DNA from: Mycolicibacterium sp. P9-64
Lineage (GTDB): Bacteria > Actinomycetota > Actinomycetes > Mycobacteriales > Mycobacteriaceae
Direction of reading: 5' to 3'
DNA: 64,000 bases
NCBI RefSeq assembly: GCF_008329605.1
Contig: NZ_NPKO01000002.1
Coordinates: forward strand, 620,001-684,000
Position 1 is the stretch's first letter. Each line of letters starts with the position of its first letter. The position numbers and the translations under genes were made by a program. The notes under the pieces were generated by a model. It had not been told where the DNA came from, did no database searches, and was given only the letters and a program-made list of their open reading frames with translations. Below are positions 46,120-55,180 of the stretch, in pieces.

Positions 46120-47450
46120 AGGTCGGGGACGTCCTTCGAATACAGCCAGGCCTGCCACAGCGGCCGCAGTGACTCGTCCGAATAGTTGGCGGCCAGGCCG
46201 GTGAAGTCGTCGGTGACGGCGGTGCCGTGACGATGCCGGGTGGTCCAGTCGCGGAGCAGGTCGAAGAAGCCTTCGTCGCCGATGGTCCTGCGCAGCACGT
46301 GGAGCGTCAGCGCGCCCCGCTTGTAGACCCGGTCGTCGAACATGTCGCGCGGACCGGGGTCGGACAGCAGGAGGTCTTGCCGAGAGCTGGCGAGCTTGCC
46401 GTGGTAGTACCTGGCCCAGTCGTCGGCGCTTCGGCCTCCCGAGCCCTCCGACCACAGCCACTCGGCATAACAGGCAAAACCCTCGTGCAGCCAGATGTCA
46501 CGCCAGCGCCGCGCGGTCACGGAGTTGCCGAACCACTGGTGGGCGAGCTCGTGCGCGATCAGGCGTTCGGCTGTGCGCTCGCCATCGCAGTGGTTGGCGC
46601 CGAAGATCGAGATACCCTGTGCCTCAAGGGGTATCTCCAAGTCGTCATCGGTCACGACGACGGTGTAGCCGCTGGACAACGGGTACGGGCCGAACAGCTT
46701 GACGAAGAGTTTCATCATCTCGGGCTGACGGCCGAAGTCGTAGTCGAAGTTGTCTCGCAACCGTTGCGGCAGAACTGCATTCATCGCCACGGGTGTCTTC
46801 GTCAGCCGGTGTGTCTGGTAGTCGCCGATCTGCAGGGTGATCAGATAGGTCGACGTGGGCTCGGCCTGCTCGTAGGTCCAGGCGGTCATCGCGGCGCGGG
46901 TCCGCTTCGACACCAGCTCACCATTGGCCACCGCGCGGTAAGGGTTCTCGGTGCTGATCACGATCCGATAGCTGGCCTTGCTGCTCGGATGATCGTCGCA
47001 GGGGAACCACGATGCCGCACCGTTGGGCTGTCCGGCGACCAGTGCACCGTTGGTCAGCTCCTCGAAACCGACCTCGCCCCATACGGTTCGGATCGGTCGG
47101 GGCGTACCCGCGTACCGCACGGTGATCGACATCGCCGCTCCCGCGGGCAGTGCGGTCGACAACGTGATGCTCAGCTTGCCGTGTGAACGGGTGAACGATT
47201 GTGGCCTGTGTCCGTTGACCGACACCTTGGACACCGTCAGCGCATCCGCCAGGTCGAGGGTGAACGACTTCAAGGACGCCAGCGTCGTCGCGGTAATCGT
47301 GGCGGTGCCGGACAGCCGGTTGATGTTCACCTTGTACTCGATGTCGAGTTCGTAGCGGGACACCCGGTAGCCGAAGTTGCCGTTGGCGGGAATATAGGGG
47401 TCGATGACGGGAGGTGTTCTCTTGGTGGCCTTTTTGTGCGATCGCGTCAC
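46116..47450 (-). CDS. M1-family zinc metallopeptidase
   Basis: 444 aa. Zinc motif HELAHQWFGNS with the third ligand Glu 18 residues on in WLHEGFACYAEW. The exopeptidase GxMEN motif appears altered (LEIPLEAQGISIFGAN), so substrate docking may differ from classical aminopeptidase N. It lacks the large C-terminal domain of long M1 enzymes and has no signal peptide. It overlaps the Pls-type NRPS gene by 4 nt. Peptidases accompany several poly-amino-acid synthetase genes, so trimming or degradation of the NRPS product is a reasonable guess. Confidence 0.88.
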   Translation of the reverse strand: MTRSHKKATKRTPPVIDPYIPANGNFGYRVSRYELDIEYKVNINRLSGTATITATTLASLKSFTLDLADALTVSKVSVNGHRPQSFTRSHGKLSITLSTALPAGAAMSITVRYAGTPRPIRTVWGEVGFEELTNGALVAGQPNGAASWFPCDDHPSSKASYRIVISTENPYRAVANGELVSKRTRAAMTAWTYEQAEPTSTYLITLQIGDYQTHRLTKTPVAMNAVLPQRLRDNFDYDFGRQPEMMKLFVKLFGPYPLSSGYTVVVTDDDLEIPLEAQGISIFGANHCDGERTAERLIAHELAHQWFGNSVTARRWRDIWLHEGFACYAEWLWSEGSGGRSADDWARYYHGKLASSRQDLLLSDPGPRDMFDDRVYKRGALTLHVLRRTIGDEGFFDLLRDWTTRHRHGTAVTDDFTGLAANYSDESLRPLWQAWLYSKDVPDL

Positions 47451-50400
47451 GCGGCAGAGACTCCGGCCTTCTTGGATGGTTTGTCGGGCCGCTCACCGCG
47501 CTTCTTGCGGAACGCATTCCATGGCGCGATCGGATTGCCCTGCCAGCGGGTCGACGCGGGAACCTCGTCGCCGCGCATCACCAACGAGGCAGGGCCCACC
47601 GTTGCGCCGGCGCCGATCCGCGCGGCGGGCAACGCCACGCAGTGCGGGCCGAGTGTTGCACCGTCCTCGATGACCACCGTGTCCATCCGCATGATGCGGT
47701 CGTGGAACAGGTGGGTCTGCACCACGCAGCCACGGTTGACGGTGGCGCCCTTGCCGAGGGTGACGAGATCTGCCTCTGGTAGCCAATAGGTTTCGCACCA
47801 CACGCCGCGGCCGATCTTGGCGCCGAGCGCCCGCAACCACAGGTTCATCACGAGCGTCCCGCTCGCGGCCCTGGCAAACCACGGCGCGGCGACCGTCTCG
47901 ACGAACGTGTCGGATACCTCGTTGCGCCATACGAACGACGACCACAGCGGATGTTCGACGGCCCGAATGCGGCCGACCCACAGCCACTTCATCACCACCG
48001 CGATGCCGCCTGCTACCGCCCCCGCGACGAGTAGCACCACCCCGCCCGCCAATGCAGCCCACGCATAACCGAATTCGTCGGTCAGATACTGCAGGGCGCC
48101 AAGCACGGCAACGCCGATCGCGAACGTGACGATCAACGGCAAGAACCTGCACGTTTCGACGAGACCACGCAAGATCTTCAACCGCAGCGTCGGATGGAAG
48201 GTGCGCAGCACGTCGGCGGCCGTCGGTTGGCGACGTAGCCGGATCGGCGGGCTGCCCAGCCACGACGAACCTGCCTTCGCCTTGTGCGGCGTCGCGCTGA
48301 GCACGGCGACCAGTCCGTCATCCGGCACGCGCCGACCCGGCTGGGTGATACCGGAATTGCCAAGGAACGCGCGCTTGCCGATGGTGGCCTTGGCGACGTG
48401 GATCCAGCCGCCGCCGAGCTCGTAGGACGCCACCATGGTGTCGTCGGCGAGGAACGCGCCGTCCTCCACGACGGTGAACTTCGGGGTCAGAAGAGCCGTC
48501 GAGATCTCGGTTCCGCGCCCGATTTTCGCGCCGAGCACCCGCAGCCACACGGGGGTGAGCAGGCTCGCGTAGATCGGGAACAGGTAGTTGCGCGCCGCGT
48601 CCATCAGCCGTTCGGTGGCCCATACCTGCCACCCGACCCGGCTGCGCACCGGGTGGTAGCCCTCGTACAGGCCGATCGACAGCATTCGCACGCCGATCAC
48701 CGTCAGAAGCGCGTACACCGCCACCGCCGTCAGCGTCGCCGCGGGCGTCCACAGCACCGCCGGCAGCAGCGCATCCTTGAGCGTCGCCGTGTGGCGCACC
48801 GCCCAGCCCAGCACGGCGAGGCCAGACGCCAGCGCCACCAACGGCAGGCTGCCGAGCAACACCGACGTCACGCCGAACATCGCCACCCACACCGGGGCGC
48901 GACGCGGCCGCTCGTCGGGCCACGGATGCCGGGCCTTGCCGGACTTCACGGCGGGCGAGCCCTTCCAGTACTGGCCGGCCTTCACCTTGCCGATGACTGC
49001 GGAACCCGGTGCGACGTCGGCGTTCTTGCCGACCACGGCGCCGGGCAGCAGCGTGGTGCGCGCGCCGACGGTGGCGTCGGTGCCAACCTCGATGCGGCCG
49101 ACGTGGAACTGGTCGCCGTCGATCCAGTGCCCTGTCAGGTCGACCTCCGGCTCGATCGAACACCGGTGCCCGAGTGTCAGCATGCCGGTGACGGGCGGCG
49201 ACGAGTGCAGGTCGACGCCCTTGCCCACCTTGTTGCCCAGTGCCCTCGCGTAATAAACCAACCACGGCGCGCCAGCCAGGTTCTCGGCACCGCTGGCTTC
49301 ACCGAGTCGTTCGGCGAGCCAGATCCGAAGGTGCACGGGCCCGCCGCGGCGGTAGGTGCCCGGCTCGAGCCCGCCGAGCAGCATCCGTGCGGCGAGTACC
49401 GCGATGCCCATCCGGCCGACCGGCGTGACGAAGACGAGGAAGCCCGCCACGATCCACCACCAGTTCACCGGTACCGCCCACGGCACCAGGTTCAATGCGG
49501 CGGCGACGTTGTTGAGCAGCGCCAGCCACACCACCCACTGCATGCCGGTCAGCGTGGCAAGGGGGAGTGAGAGGGCCACCTGCGCCAGCTCCGTGAGCCG
49601 CGAAACCGGTTTGACCGTCCGGGTTTCCACCGGAGGCGGTGGAACGAGCTCGTCGAGGTAACCGGCGAGCGAGCCGAGCCTCGGGTGGTCGTACAGGTCT
49701 GCGACCGTAACCTGAGGGTGCTTTGCGCGCAGTGCGGCGACCAGCTGTGCGGCCGACAACGATCCGCCGCCGAGGGCGAAGAAGTCGGCCTCTGGCCCGT
49801 CGACCGGCGCGGCAAGGACGTCGCGCCACAACCCGGCCAGCCACCCCATCGTGCCGGCGAGGTCTGGCCCGTCGGATCCGCTGTCACCCTCGATCGGCCA
49901 CGGCAGTGCGTTGCGGTCGACCTTGCCCGACGTACGGGTGGGCAGTTCGTCGACGAGGACCAGCCGTGGCACCAGGGCCGCAGGCAGGGCTTCGCTCAGG
50001 GCGGCGCGGGCTGCCGCGACGTCGAACGCAGGATCCGCGCTGGCGATGTAGCCGACGAGAAGCGGAGTGCCGCTTGCGGTGCGGCGAACGGCAGCTGCGC
50101 CGCCGCTGACCCCTGGCAGATTCACCAGGGCCGAGTCGACCTCGCCGAGCTCGATCCTGCGGCCACCGACCTTGACCTGGTCGTCGGCGCGCCCCTGGAA
50201 GTAGAGGCCGTCGGCTTCCAAGCGGACGAGGTCGCCACTGCGGTAGGCCCTGGTCCATGCCAGGGTGGGCATCGGCGCGTACTTCTCGGCGTCCTTCTCG
50301 GGATCCAGGTAGCGGGCGAGGCCGACGCCGCCGATCACCAGCTCGCCGACCTCACCAAGGGAGACCGGAGTGCCCTCCTTGTCGACGACGGCGAGGTCCC

Positions 50401-51370
50401 AGCCGGGCAGGGGAAGCCCGATGCTGACGGGGCCCTTGCCGTCGAGCGGGGCCGCGCAGGCCACGACCGTCGCCTCGGTGGGTCCGTAGGTGTTCCAAAC
50501 CTCGCGTCCGTCAACCGCGAGCCGCTCACCCAGTTCGGGCGGGCACGCCTCACCGCCGAAGATCAGCAGGCGCACCGCCTCGAGCGCCTCGGCGGGCCAG
50601 AGCGCCGCCAGTGTGGGCACCGTGGACACGACGGTGATGTCGCGGGACACCAGCCACGGCCCGAGGTCCATTCCGCTGCGCACCAGCGAGCGGGGCGCAG
50701 GTACCAGGCACGCACCGTTGCGCCAGGCCAGCCACATCTCTTCGCACGACGCGTCGAACGCGACCGACAGCCCGGCGAGGACCCGGTCGTTGGGGCCAAT
50801 CGGGTTGTCCTTCATGAAGATCTGTGCCTCGGCATCGACGAACGCCGCCGCGTTGCGATGGGTGACGGCGACGCCCTTCGGGGTGCCCGTCGAGCCCGAG
50901 GTGAAGATGATCCACGCGTCGTCGCGGGCCAACGGTCTTCCTGCGCGCCAGCCACGCGACGAGCCATGGCCGCGGACCAGGCCCTGATCGGTGATGACGC
51001 CGACGACGCCTGCCTCGCCGAACACCAGCGCGGCGCGTTCGTCCGGGTCGTCGGCATCGACGGGAACGTAGGCCGCACCGGCCGCCAGCGTTGACAGGAT
51101 CGCGACGTAGAGCGCGTAACTGCCAGACGGCATGCGGATTCCGATGCGGTCGCCGCGGCCGATTCCCCGCGCGGCGAGCCACTCGACGCTCTCTTCGATG
51201 TCGAGGACCAGTTCGGCGTAGGTGAGTTGAACTTCGCCGTCGTCGATGGCCGGCGAGTCGGGATGGCGTTCGGCAGTCTCGTAGAGAATGTCGATCAGGG
51301 TCCGCGGCTCGGGAGCGGACGACGACAGCACGTACTGGGCGGGAATGCTGGGTCCAGGAGCGGCTGTCAC
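47447..51370 (-). CDS. Pls/PosA-type single-module NRPS (epsilon-poly-lysine synthetase-like)
   Basis: 1307 aa, close to the 1319 aa of Streptomyces Pls. Adenylation domain (about 25-505): FTSGSTGTPKGVAVTH, NTYGPTEATV, YRSGDLVRLEADG, GRADDQVKVGGRRIEL, PTRTSGKVDRNALP. Its substrate motif is FDASCEEMWLAW, with acidic residues suiting a basic amino acid. Carrier domain with phosphopantetheine Ser537 (LGGGSLSAAQ). The rest alternates hydrophobic segments with three related hexapeptide/acyltransferase-like domains, the tandem C1-C3 plan of Pls. No condensation HHxxxDG and no thioesterase, as in Pls. Substrate and product are inferred. Confidence 0.85.
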   Translation of the reverse strand: MTAAPGPSIPAQYVLSSSAPEPRTLIDILYETAERHPDSPAIDDGEVQLTYAELVLDIEESVEWLAARGIGRGDRIGIRMPSGSYALYVAILSTLAAGAAYVPVDADDPDERAALVFGEAGVVGVITDQGLVRGHGSSRGWRAGRPLARDDAWIIFTSGSTGTPKGVAVTHRNAAAFVDAEAQIFMKDNPIGPNDRVLAGLSVAFDASCEEMWLAWRNGACLVPAPRSLVRSGMDLGPWLVSRDITVVSTVPTLAALWPAEALEAVRLLIFGGEACPPELGERLAVDGREVWNTYGPTEATVVACAAPLDGKGPVSIGLPLPGWDLAVVDKEGTPVSLGEVGELVIGGVGLARYLDPEKDAEKYAPMPTLAWTRAYRSGDLVRLEADGLYFQGRADDQVKVGGRRIELGEVDSALVNLPGVSGGAAAVRRTASGTPLLVGYIASADPAFDVAAARAALSEALPAALVPRLVLVDELPTRTSGKVDRNALPWPIEGDSGSDGPDLAGTMGWLAGLWRDVLAAPVDGPEADFFALGGGSLSAAQLVAALRAKHPQVTVADLYDHPRLGSLAGYLDELVPPPPVETRTVKPVSRLTELAQVALSLPLATLTGMQWVVWLALLNNVAAALNLVPWAVPVNWWWIVAGFLVFVTPVGRMGIAVLAARMLLGGLEPGTYRRGGPVHLRIWLAERLGEASGAENLAGAPWLVYYARALGNKVGKGVDLHSSPPVTGMLTLGHRCSIEPEVDLTGHWIDGDQFHVGRIEVGTDATVGARTTLLPGAVVGKNADVAPGSAVIGKVKAGQYWKGSPAVKSGKARHPWPDERPRRAPVWVAMFGVTSVLLGSLPLVALASGLAVLGWAVRHTATLKDALLPAVLWTPAATLTAVAVYALLTVIGVRMLSIGLYEGYHPVRSRVGWQVWATERLMDAARNYLFPIYASLLTPVWLRVLGAKIGRGTEISTALLTPKFTVVEDGAFLADDTMVASYELGGGWIHVAKATIGKRAFLGNSGITQPGRRVPDDGLVAVLSATPHKAKAGSSWLGSPPIRLRRQPTAADVLRTFHPTLRLKILRGLVETCRFLPLIVTFAIGVAVLGALQYLTDEFGYAWAALAGGVVLLVAGAVAGGIAVVMKWLWVGRIRAVEHPLWSSFVWRNEVSDTFVETVAAPWFARAASGTLVMNLWLRALGAKIGRGVWCETYWLPEADLVTLGKGATVNRGCVVQTHLFHDRIMRMDTVVIEDGATLGPHCVALPAARIGAGATVGPASLVMRGDEVPASTRWQGNPIAPWNAFRKKRGERPDKPSKKAGVSAA

Positions 51371-51382
51371 GGTTACAAACTA

Positions 51383-52012
51383 CTAAGCGCGACGCTCTGC
51401 CCGGCCACGCCGCACGCGGATTGTGATCACAATTGCGATGGCGACCGCCAGGCCGCCGATTGCATACCACTTGTACTGCTCGAAGGCCGCATAGATCGCC
51501 ACCATGTGGGTGCCGGTGAGGAAGCCCAATCCGGCCCATGTGCCGACCCAGAGCACCGCGCCGAGCGCGTTGAAGCCGAGGAATTTCAGCCAGTGCATGC
51601 CGACGATTCCGGCGATCAGACCGTTGACCTGTCGCAGGCCCTCGACGAACCGCGCGATGGTGACGATCTTGCCGCCGTGGCTGTCGAAGTAGACCTCGGC
51701 CTTGTCGAGCCGCGCCGGGGTGAGGAACACGAAGCGGCCCCAGCGCTCGGCGAGTGGACGACCGCCGAGCCTGCCCACCGCGTACCCGATGTTGTCCCCG
51801 ACGATGGCGCCGAGCACCGCGACGAGGATCACCCCGGCGATGTTCATGTGGCCCGCACCGGCGAAGATGGCCGCCGAGATCAGCAGGACCTCGCCTGGCA
51901 CGGGCACCCCGAAGTCCTCGAGCAGGACGAATCCACCGACCGCGAGGTACCCGTAGTGCTCGAGGATCGGCTGGACGTCGCCGAAGACGCCGGGCAGCTG
52001 GGTATCGGTCAT
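51383..52012 (-). CDS. DedA-family membrane protein
   Basis: 209 aa from ATG 52012. The motif FLLEDFG-like VLLEDFGVPVPGEVLL and the later ARFVEGLRQVNGLIAGIVGM (F/Y-R-x-x-P-like region) are typical of DedA/VTT proteins, which flip lipids such as undecaprenyl phosphate or phosphatidylethanolamine. Five to six hydrophobic segments. It precedes the NRPS gene by 12 nt and so heads the operon of NRPS, M1 peptidase, flippase-like protein and ppgS. Confidence 0.88.
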   Translation of the reverse strand: MTDTQLPGVFGDVQPILEHYGYLAVGGFVLLEDFGVPVPGEVLLISAAIFAGAGHMNIAGVILVAVLGAIVGDNIGYAVGRLGGRPLAERWGRFVFLTPARLDKAEVYFDSHGGKIVTIARFVEGLRQVNGLIAGIVGMHWLKFLGFNALGAVLWVGTWAGLGFLTGTHMVAIYAAFEQYKWYAIGGLAVAIAIVITIRVRRGRAERRA

Positions 52013-52063
52013 TCCGCTGAATTCTCGCTGATCGCAACCCTCGGCGAAACTTGGACGTGCACC

Positions 52064-52076
52064 TACCCTGGCCGAG
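52064..52076 (+). promoter_or_regulatory. -10 box of leaderless promoter
   Basis: TACCCT at 52064-52069 is 7 nt from GTG 52077. Confidence 0.4.
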
Positions 52077-52463
52077 GTGCGGTTATTCGTGACAGACGAG
52101 ACGGGCAGCGACCTCACCGAGTTGACGTCGGGTGGTGGACCTGTGGTGCGGTTCAGCGCCCCCGACCTGCAGCGCGCAAAACGCAATGCGGCACGTCTGC
52201 GCGAAGGCGGCGGTGACGTGGCGGTCATTCTCGACCTCGCGGTCGCGGTGCCTGGGGACTTCCGTGCGGTCGGCGACGACGAGACGGTCCGGTACGCCGG
52301 TACGGTCGACGGTCTGACCGGGCTGATCGCCGACATCGACTCGGCCGACGTCGCCGACGGCGTTGCATTGATCCCTGCGGCCGGCCTGCCCCGTCAGGAC
52401 CTGCGTCGGCTGGGGCACGACGTGCTCGGCAGGCTGGCCACCCGCGGGCGGGCCAGCGCCTGA
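52077..52463 (+). CDS. Conserved hypothetical protein
   Basis: 128 aa from GTG 52077. Reads MRLFVTDETGSDLTELTSGG, then FSAPDLQRAKRNAARLREGG and TVDGLTGLIADIDSADVADG. A mixed alpha/beta protein without recognised catalytic residues, signal or membrane helix. The last part resembles the C-terminal segment of flavin-dependent (luciferase-like) monooxygenases, but it is too short to assign. Divergent from dedA, and ends about 125 bp before the glucarate operon. Confidence 0.65.
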   Translation: MRLFVTDETGSDLTELTSGGGPVVRFSAPDLQRAKRNAARLREGGGDVAVILDLAVAVPGDFRAVGDDETVRYAGTVDGLTGLIADIDSADVADGVALIPAAGLPRQDLRRLGHDVLGRLATRGRASA

Positions 52464-52577
52464 GTGGGGTACATCCCCCCGCCGCTTCGCTCGTCCCTAC
52501 GCACATCCCACGAAACTGATCCAATTACTGAATTAGTCGACGCCAAATCGGTCTTGGACATGAATGGATTGGGGCCA

Positions 52578-52590
52578 TAGCGTTGGTCGC
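52578..52590 (+). promoter_or_regulatory. -10 box of leaderless promoter of the glucarate operon
   Basis: TAGCGT at 52578-52583 is 7 nt from GTG 52591, predicting that the operon mRNA starts at the dehydrogenase start codon. Confidence 0.45.
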
Positions 52591-54189
52591 GTGACAGCAA
52601 CGATCGCCGACCCCACGCACCTGACCGGACAAATGATCATCGCCGGGGCGCTCGTCACCGGAACCGGTGAAGTGATCCACGGATTCGACCCCGCCGCGGG
52701 CAGCGCCGTCGAACCCGGCTACCGCTACGGCGACGACAGCCACGTGGCCGCGGCGTGCGCCGCCGCCGCCGAGGCGTTCCCCGCCTACCGCGCGACCACG
52801 TCAGAACAGCGTGCGCAGTTCCTCGAGTCCATCGCCTCCAACCTCGAAGCCATCAAGCCCGCGCTCGTCGCGCGTGCCGTGACGGAGTCCGGGCTTCCCG
52901 AGGCCCGCATTGCAGGCGAGGTCGGACGTACGTGTGGGCAACTGCGCCTGTTCGCCGCAGTCCTGAGGGAGGGCAGCTGGACCGGTGCACGCGTCGACCC
53001 CGCCCAACCCGACCGAACCCCGTTGCCGCGTCCCGACATTCGCCAGCGCGCCGTCGCGCTCGGCCCGGTCGCCGTGTTCGGTGCGAGTAACTTCCCGCTG
53101 GCGTTCTCGGTGGCAGGCGGCGACACCGCGTCGGCGCTGGCGGCCGGCTGCCCCGTGGTGGTCAAGGCACACGACGCACATCCCGGCACATCGGAGCTCG
53201 TCGCCCGCGCCATCACCGGCGCCGTGGCCGCAGCGGGTCTGCCCAAGGGCACGTTCTCACTGCTGTTCGGAACGGGGCCAGGGCTCGGCGGCGCACTCGT
53301 CACCGACCCGCGAATCAAGGCCGTCGGCTTCACCGGATCCCGTTCCGGCGGAACCGCTTTGGTCGCCGCGGCCGCTTCCCGGCCCGAGCCGATTCCGGTC
53401 TATGCCGAGATGAGCGCGATCAACCCGGTGTTCCTGCTCGACGGCGCACTCTCGGCGCGCGGTGCCGACATCGGCCGCGGGTTCGTCGCGTCGCTGACCA
53501 TGGGATCGGGGCAGTTCTGCACCAACCCCGGCCTGGTGATCGCCGTCGACGGCCCCGGCCTCGAGACGTTCATCGCCTCGGCGCGGGACGCCCTGTCGCA
53601 GGCCGCGGCGACCCCGATGCTCACACCCGCGATCGCCAAGAACTACGCCAACGGCGTGACCGCACTCAGCGGGCAGGCCGAGCTCGTCGCCCGCGGCGCC
53701 GCGGCCGACAACCCGACGACCTGCCAAGCCGCACTGTTCGCCACGGACGCCGCGAACTTCGCCGGCTCCGAGGTATTGCAGGCCGAGGTGTTCGGTTCGT
53801 CGAGCATCGTCGTCCGCTGTGCCGATGCCGCCGAGATGGTCTCGGTTGCGGACGGTCTCGAAGGGCAGCTGACCGCGACGGTGCACGCCGACGAGTCCGA
53901 TTACGACGAGGCGGCCCTGCTGCTGCCGACGCTGGAGACCAAGGCAGGGCGAATCCTGTTCAACGGCTGGCCCACCGGCGTCGAGGTCGGGTATGCAATG
54001 GTGCACGGCGGGCCGTACCCGGCGACGTCGGACTCACGCACGACCTCGGTCGGCGCCCGCGCGATCGAACGATTCCTGCGGCCCGTCTGCTATCAGGACG
54101 TGCCGAACTCACTGCTGCCCAGTGCGATTGCCGACGGAAATCCTGACGGACTCCCGCGTCGCATCGACGGCCGCCTCATTCAAGACTGA
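52591..54189 (+). CDS. Aldehyde dehydrogenase, alpha-ketoglutarate semialdehyde type
   Basis: 532 aa from GTG 52591. The NAD(P)-binding FGASNFPLAFSVAGGDTASA, catalytic Glu in VYAEMSAINPVF and catalytic Cys in GSGQFCTNPGL are present. The sequence pattern (F-G-A-S-N-F-P) is that of 2,5-dioxovalerate/ketoglutarate semialdehyde dehydrogenases, the last step of D-glucarate degradation, giving 2-oxoglutarate. The next two genes encode the preceding steps. Confidence 0.88.
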   Translation: MTATIADPTHLTGQMIIAGALVTGTGEVIHGFDPAAGSAVEPGYRYGDDSHVAAACAAAAEAFPAYRATTSEQRAQFLESIASNLEAIKPALVARAVTESGLPEARIAGEVGRTCGQLRLFAAVLREGSWTGARVDPAQPDRTPLPRPDIRQRAVALGPVAVFGASNFPLAFSVAGGDTASALAAGCPVVVKAHDAHPGTSELVARAITGAVAAAGLPKGTFSLLFGTGPGLGGALVTDPRIKAVGFTGSRSGGTALVAAAASRPEPIPVYAEMSAINPVFLLDGALSARGADIGRGFVASLTMGSGQFCTNPGLVIAVDGPGLETFIASARDALSQAAATPMLTPAIAKNYANGVTALSGQAELVARGAAADNPTTCQAALFATDAANFAGSEVLQAEVFGSSSIVVRCADAAEMVSVADGLEGQLTATVHADESDYDEAALLLPTLETKAGRILFNGWPTGVEVGYAMVHGGPYPATSDSRTTSVGARAIERFLRPVCYQDVPNSLLPSAIADGNPDGLPRRIDGRLIQD

Positions 54190-54216
54190 CCGAACCACCA
54201 GCTAGGAGACCCCCAC

Positions 54217-55155
54217 ATGCACAACGGCTTAGAAGGCGTGCTGTTCTTCCCCGTCACACCGTTCACCGAAACCGGTGAGGTCGACCTGCGCAAGCTCGCC
54301 GAGCACGTCGCCACGGGCGTCGACGCCGGCCCGGGAGGCGTTTTCATCGCCTGTGGCACAGGCGAATTCCATGCCCTCGAGACCGGCGAATTCGCAGGTA
54401 TCGTGCGCACCGCGGTCGAGGCCGCCGCAGGGCGGGTGCCCGTCTACGCAGGCGCAGGCGGATCCGTCGCGCAGGCCAAGATCTTCGCCAAGGCGGCCGC
54501 GGACGCAGGTGCCGACGGGCTGCTGTTGCTCCCGCCGTACCTGGTGCAGATGCCGCAGGACGGTCTGGTCGCCTACACCCGTGAGATCGCGGCCGCCACC
54601 GACCTGCCGCTGATCGTCTACAACCGCGGAAACGCGCGCTACAGCGAGGCTTCCGCCGTCGAGGTGGCCCATCTGCCCAACGTCGTCGGGTTCAAGGACG
54701 GCACCGGCGACGTCGACCTGGTGGCGCGGATCGTGCGCGCGGTCACCGATGCGCTTGCACCCGAAGGCAAGCCGTTCCAGTTCTTCAACGGCCTGCCCAC
54801 CGCGGAGGTCTCGCAACAGGCCTACCGCGCCATTGGTGTGACGCTGTACTCGTCGGCGACGTTCGCGTTCGCGCCCGACCTGGCGCTGGCGTTCTACCAG
54901 GCGCTGGAGCGTGACGACGCCGACCTCGTCGCCGCGCTGCTCCGCGAGTTCTTCCATCCACTGGTCCGGCTGCGAGACACCGTGCCCGGGTACGCGGTGT
55001 CCCTGATCAAGGCGGGCGTCAGAATGGAGGGCCTCGACGCAGGCCCGGTGCGGGCGCCGCTGACCATGCCGTCGCCCGAGGCGCTTGCAGAGCTCGGGCG
55101 GATCATCGAGGCAGGGCGCGCCGTGATCGCCGACGAACTAGCCGCCGCGCGGTGA
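54217..55155 (+). CDS. kdgD: 5-dehydro-4-deoxyglucarate dehydratase
   Basis: 312-aa DHDPS/NAL-superfamily TIM barrel. The Schiff-base Lys is in NVVGFKDGTGDVDL and the conserved Tyr in LIVYNRGNARYSE; the substrate loop is ACGTGEFHALE. It converts 5-keto-4-deoxy-glucarate to 2-oxoglutarate semialdehyde with loss of CO2 and water. GGAGACCCC precedes ATG 54217, 27 nt after the dehydrogenase stop. Confidence 0.92.
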   Translation: MHNGLEGVLFFPVTPFTETGEVDLRKLAEHVATGVDAGPGGVFIACGTGEFHALETGEFAGIVRTAVEAAAGRVPVYAGAGGSVAQAKIFAKAAADAGADGLLLLPPYLVQMPQDGLVAYTREIAAATDLPLIVYNRGNARYSEASAVEVAHLPNVVGFKDGTGDVDLVARIVRAVTDALAPEGKPFQFFNGLPTAEVSQQAYRAIGVTLYSSATFAFAPDLALAFYQALERDDADLVAALLREFFHPLVRLRDTVPGYAVSLIKAGVRMEGLDAGPVRAPLTMPSPEALAELGRIIEAGRAVIADELAAAR

Positions 55156-55180
55156 TGAGCGCTTGCGCGAAGAACAGAGC

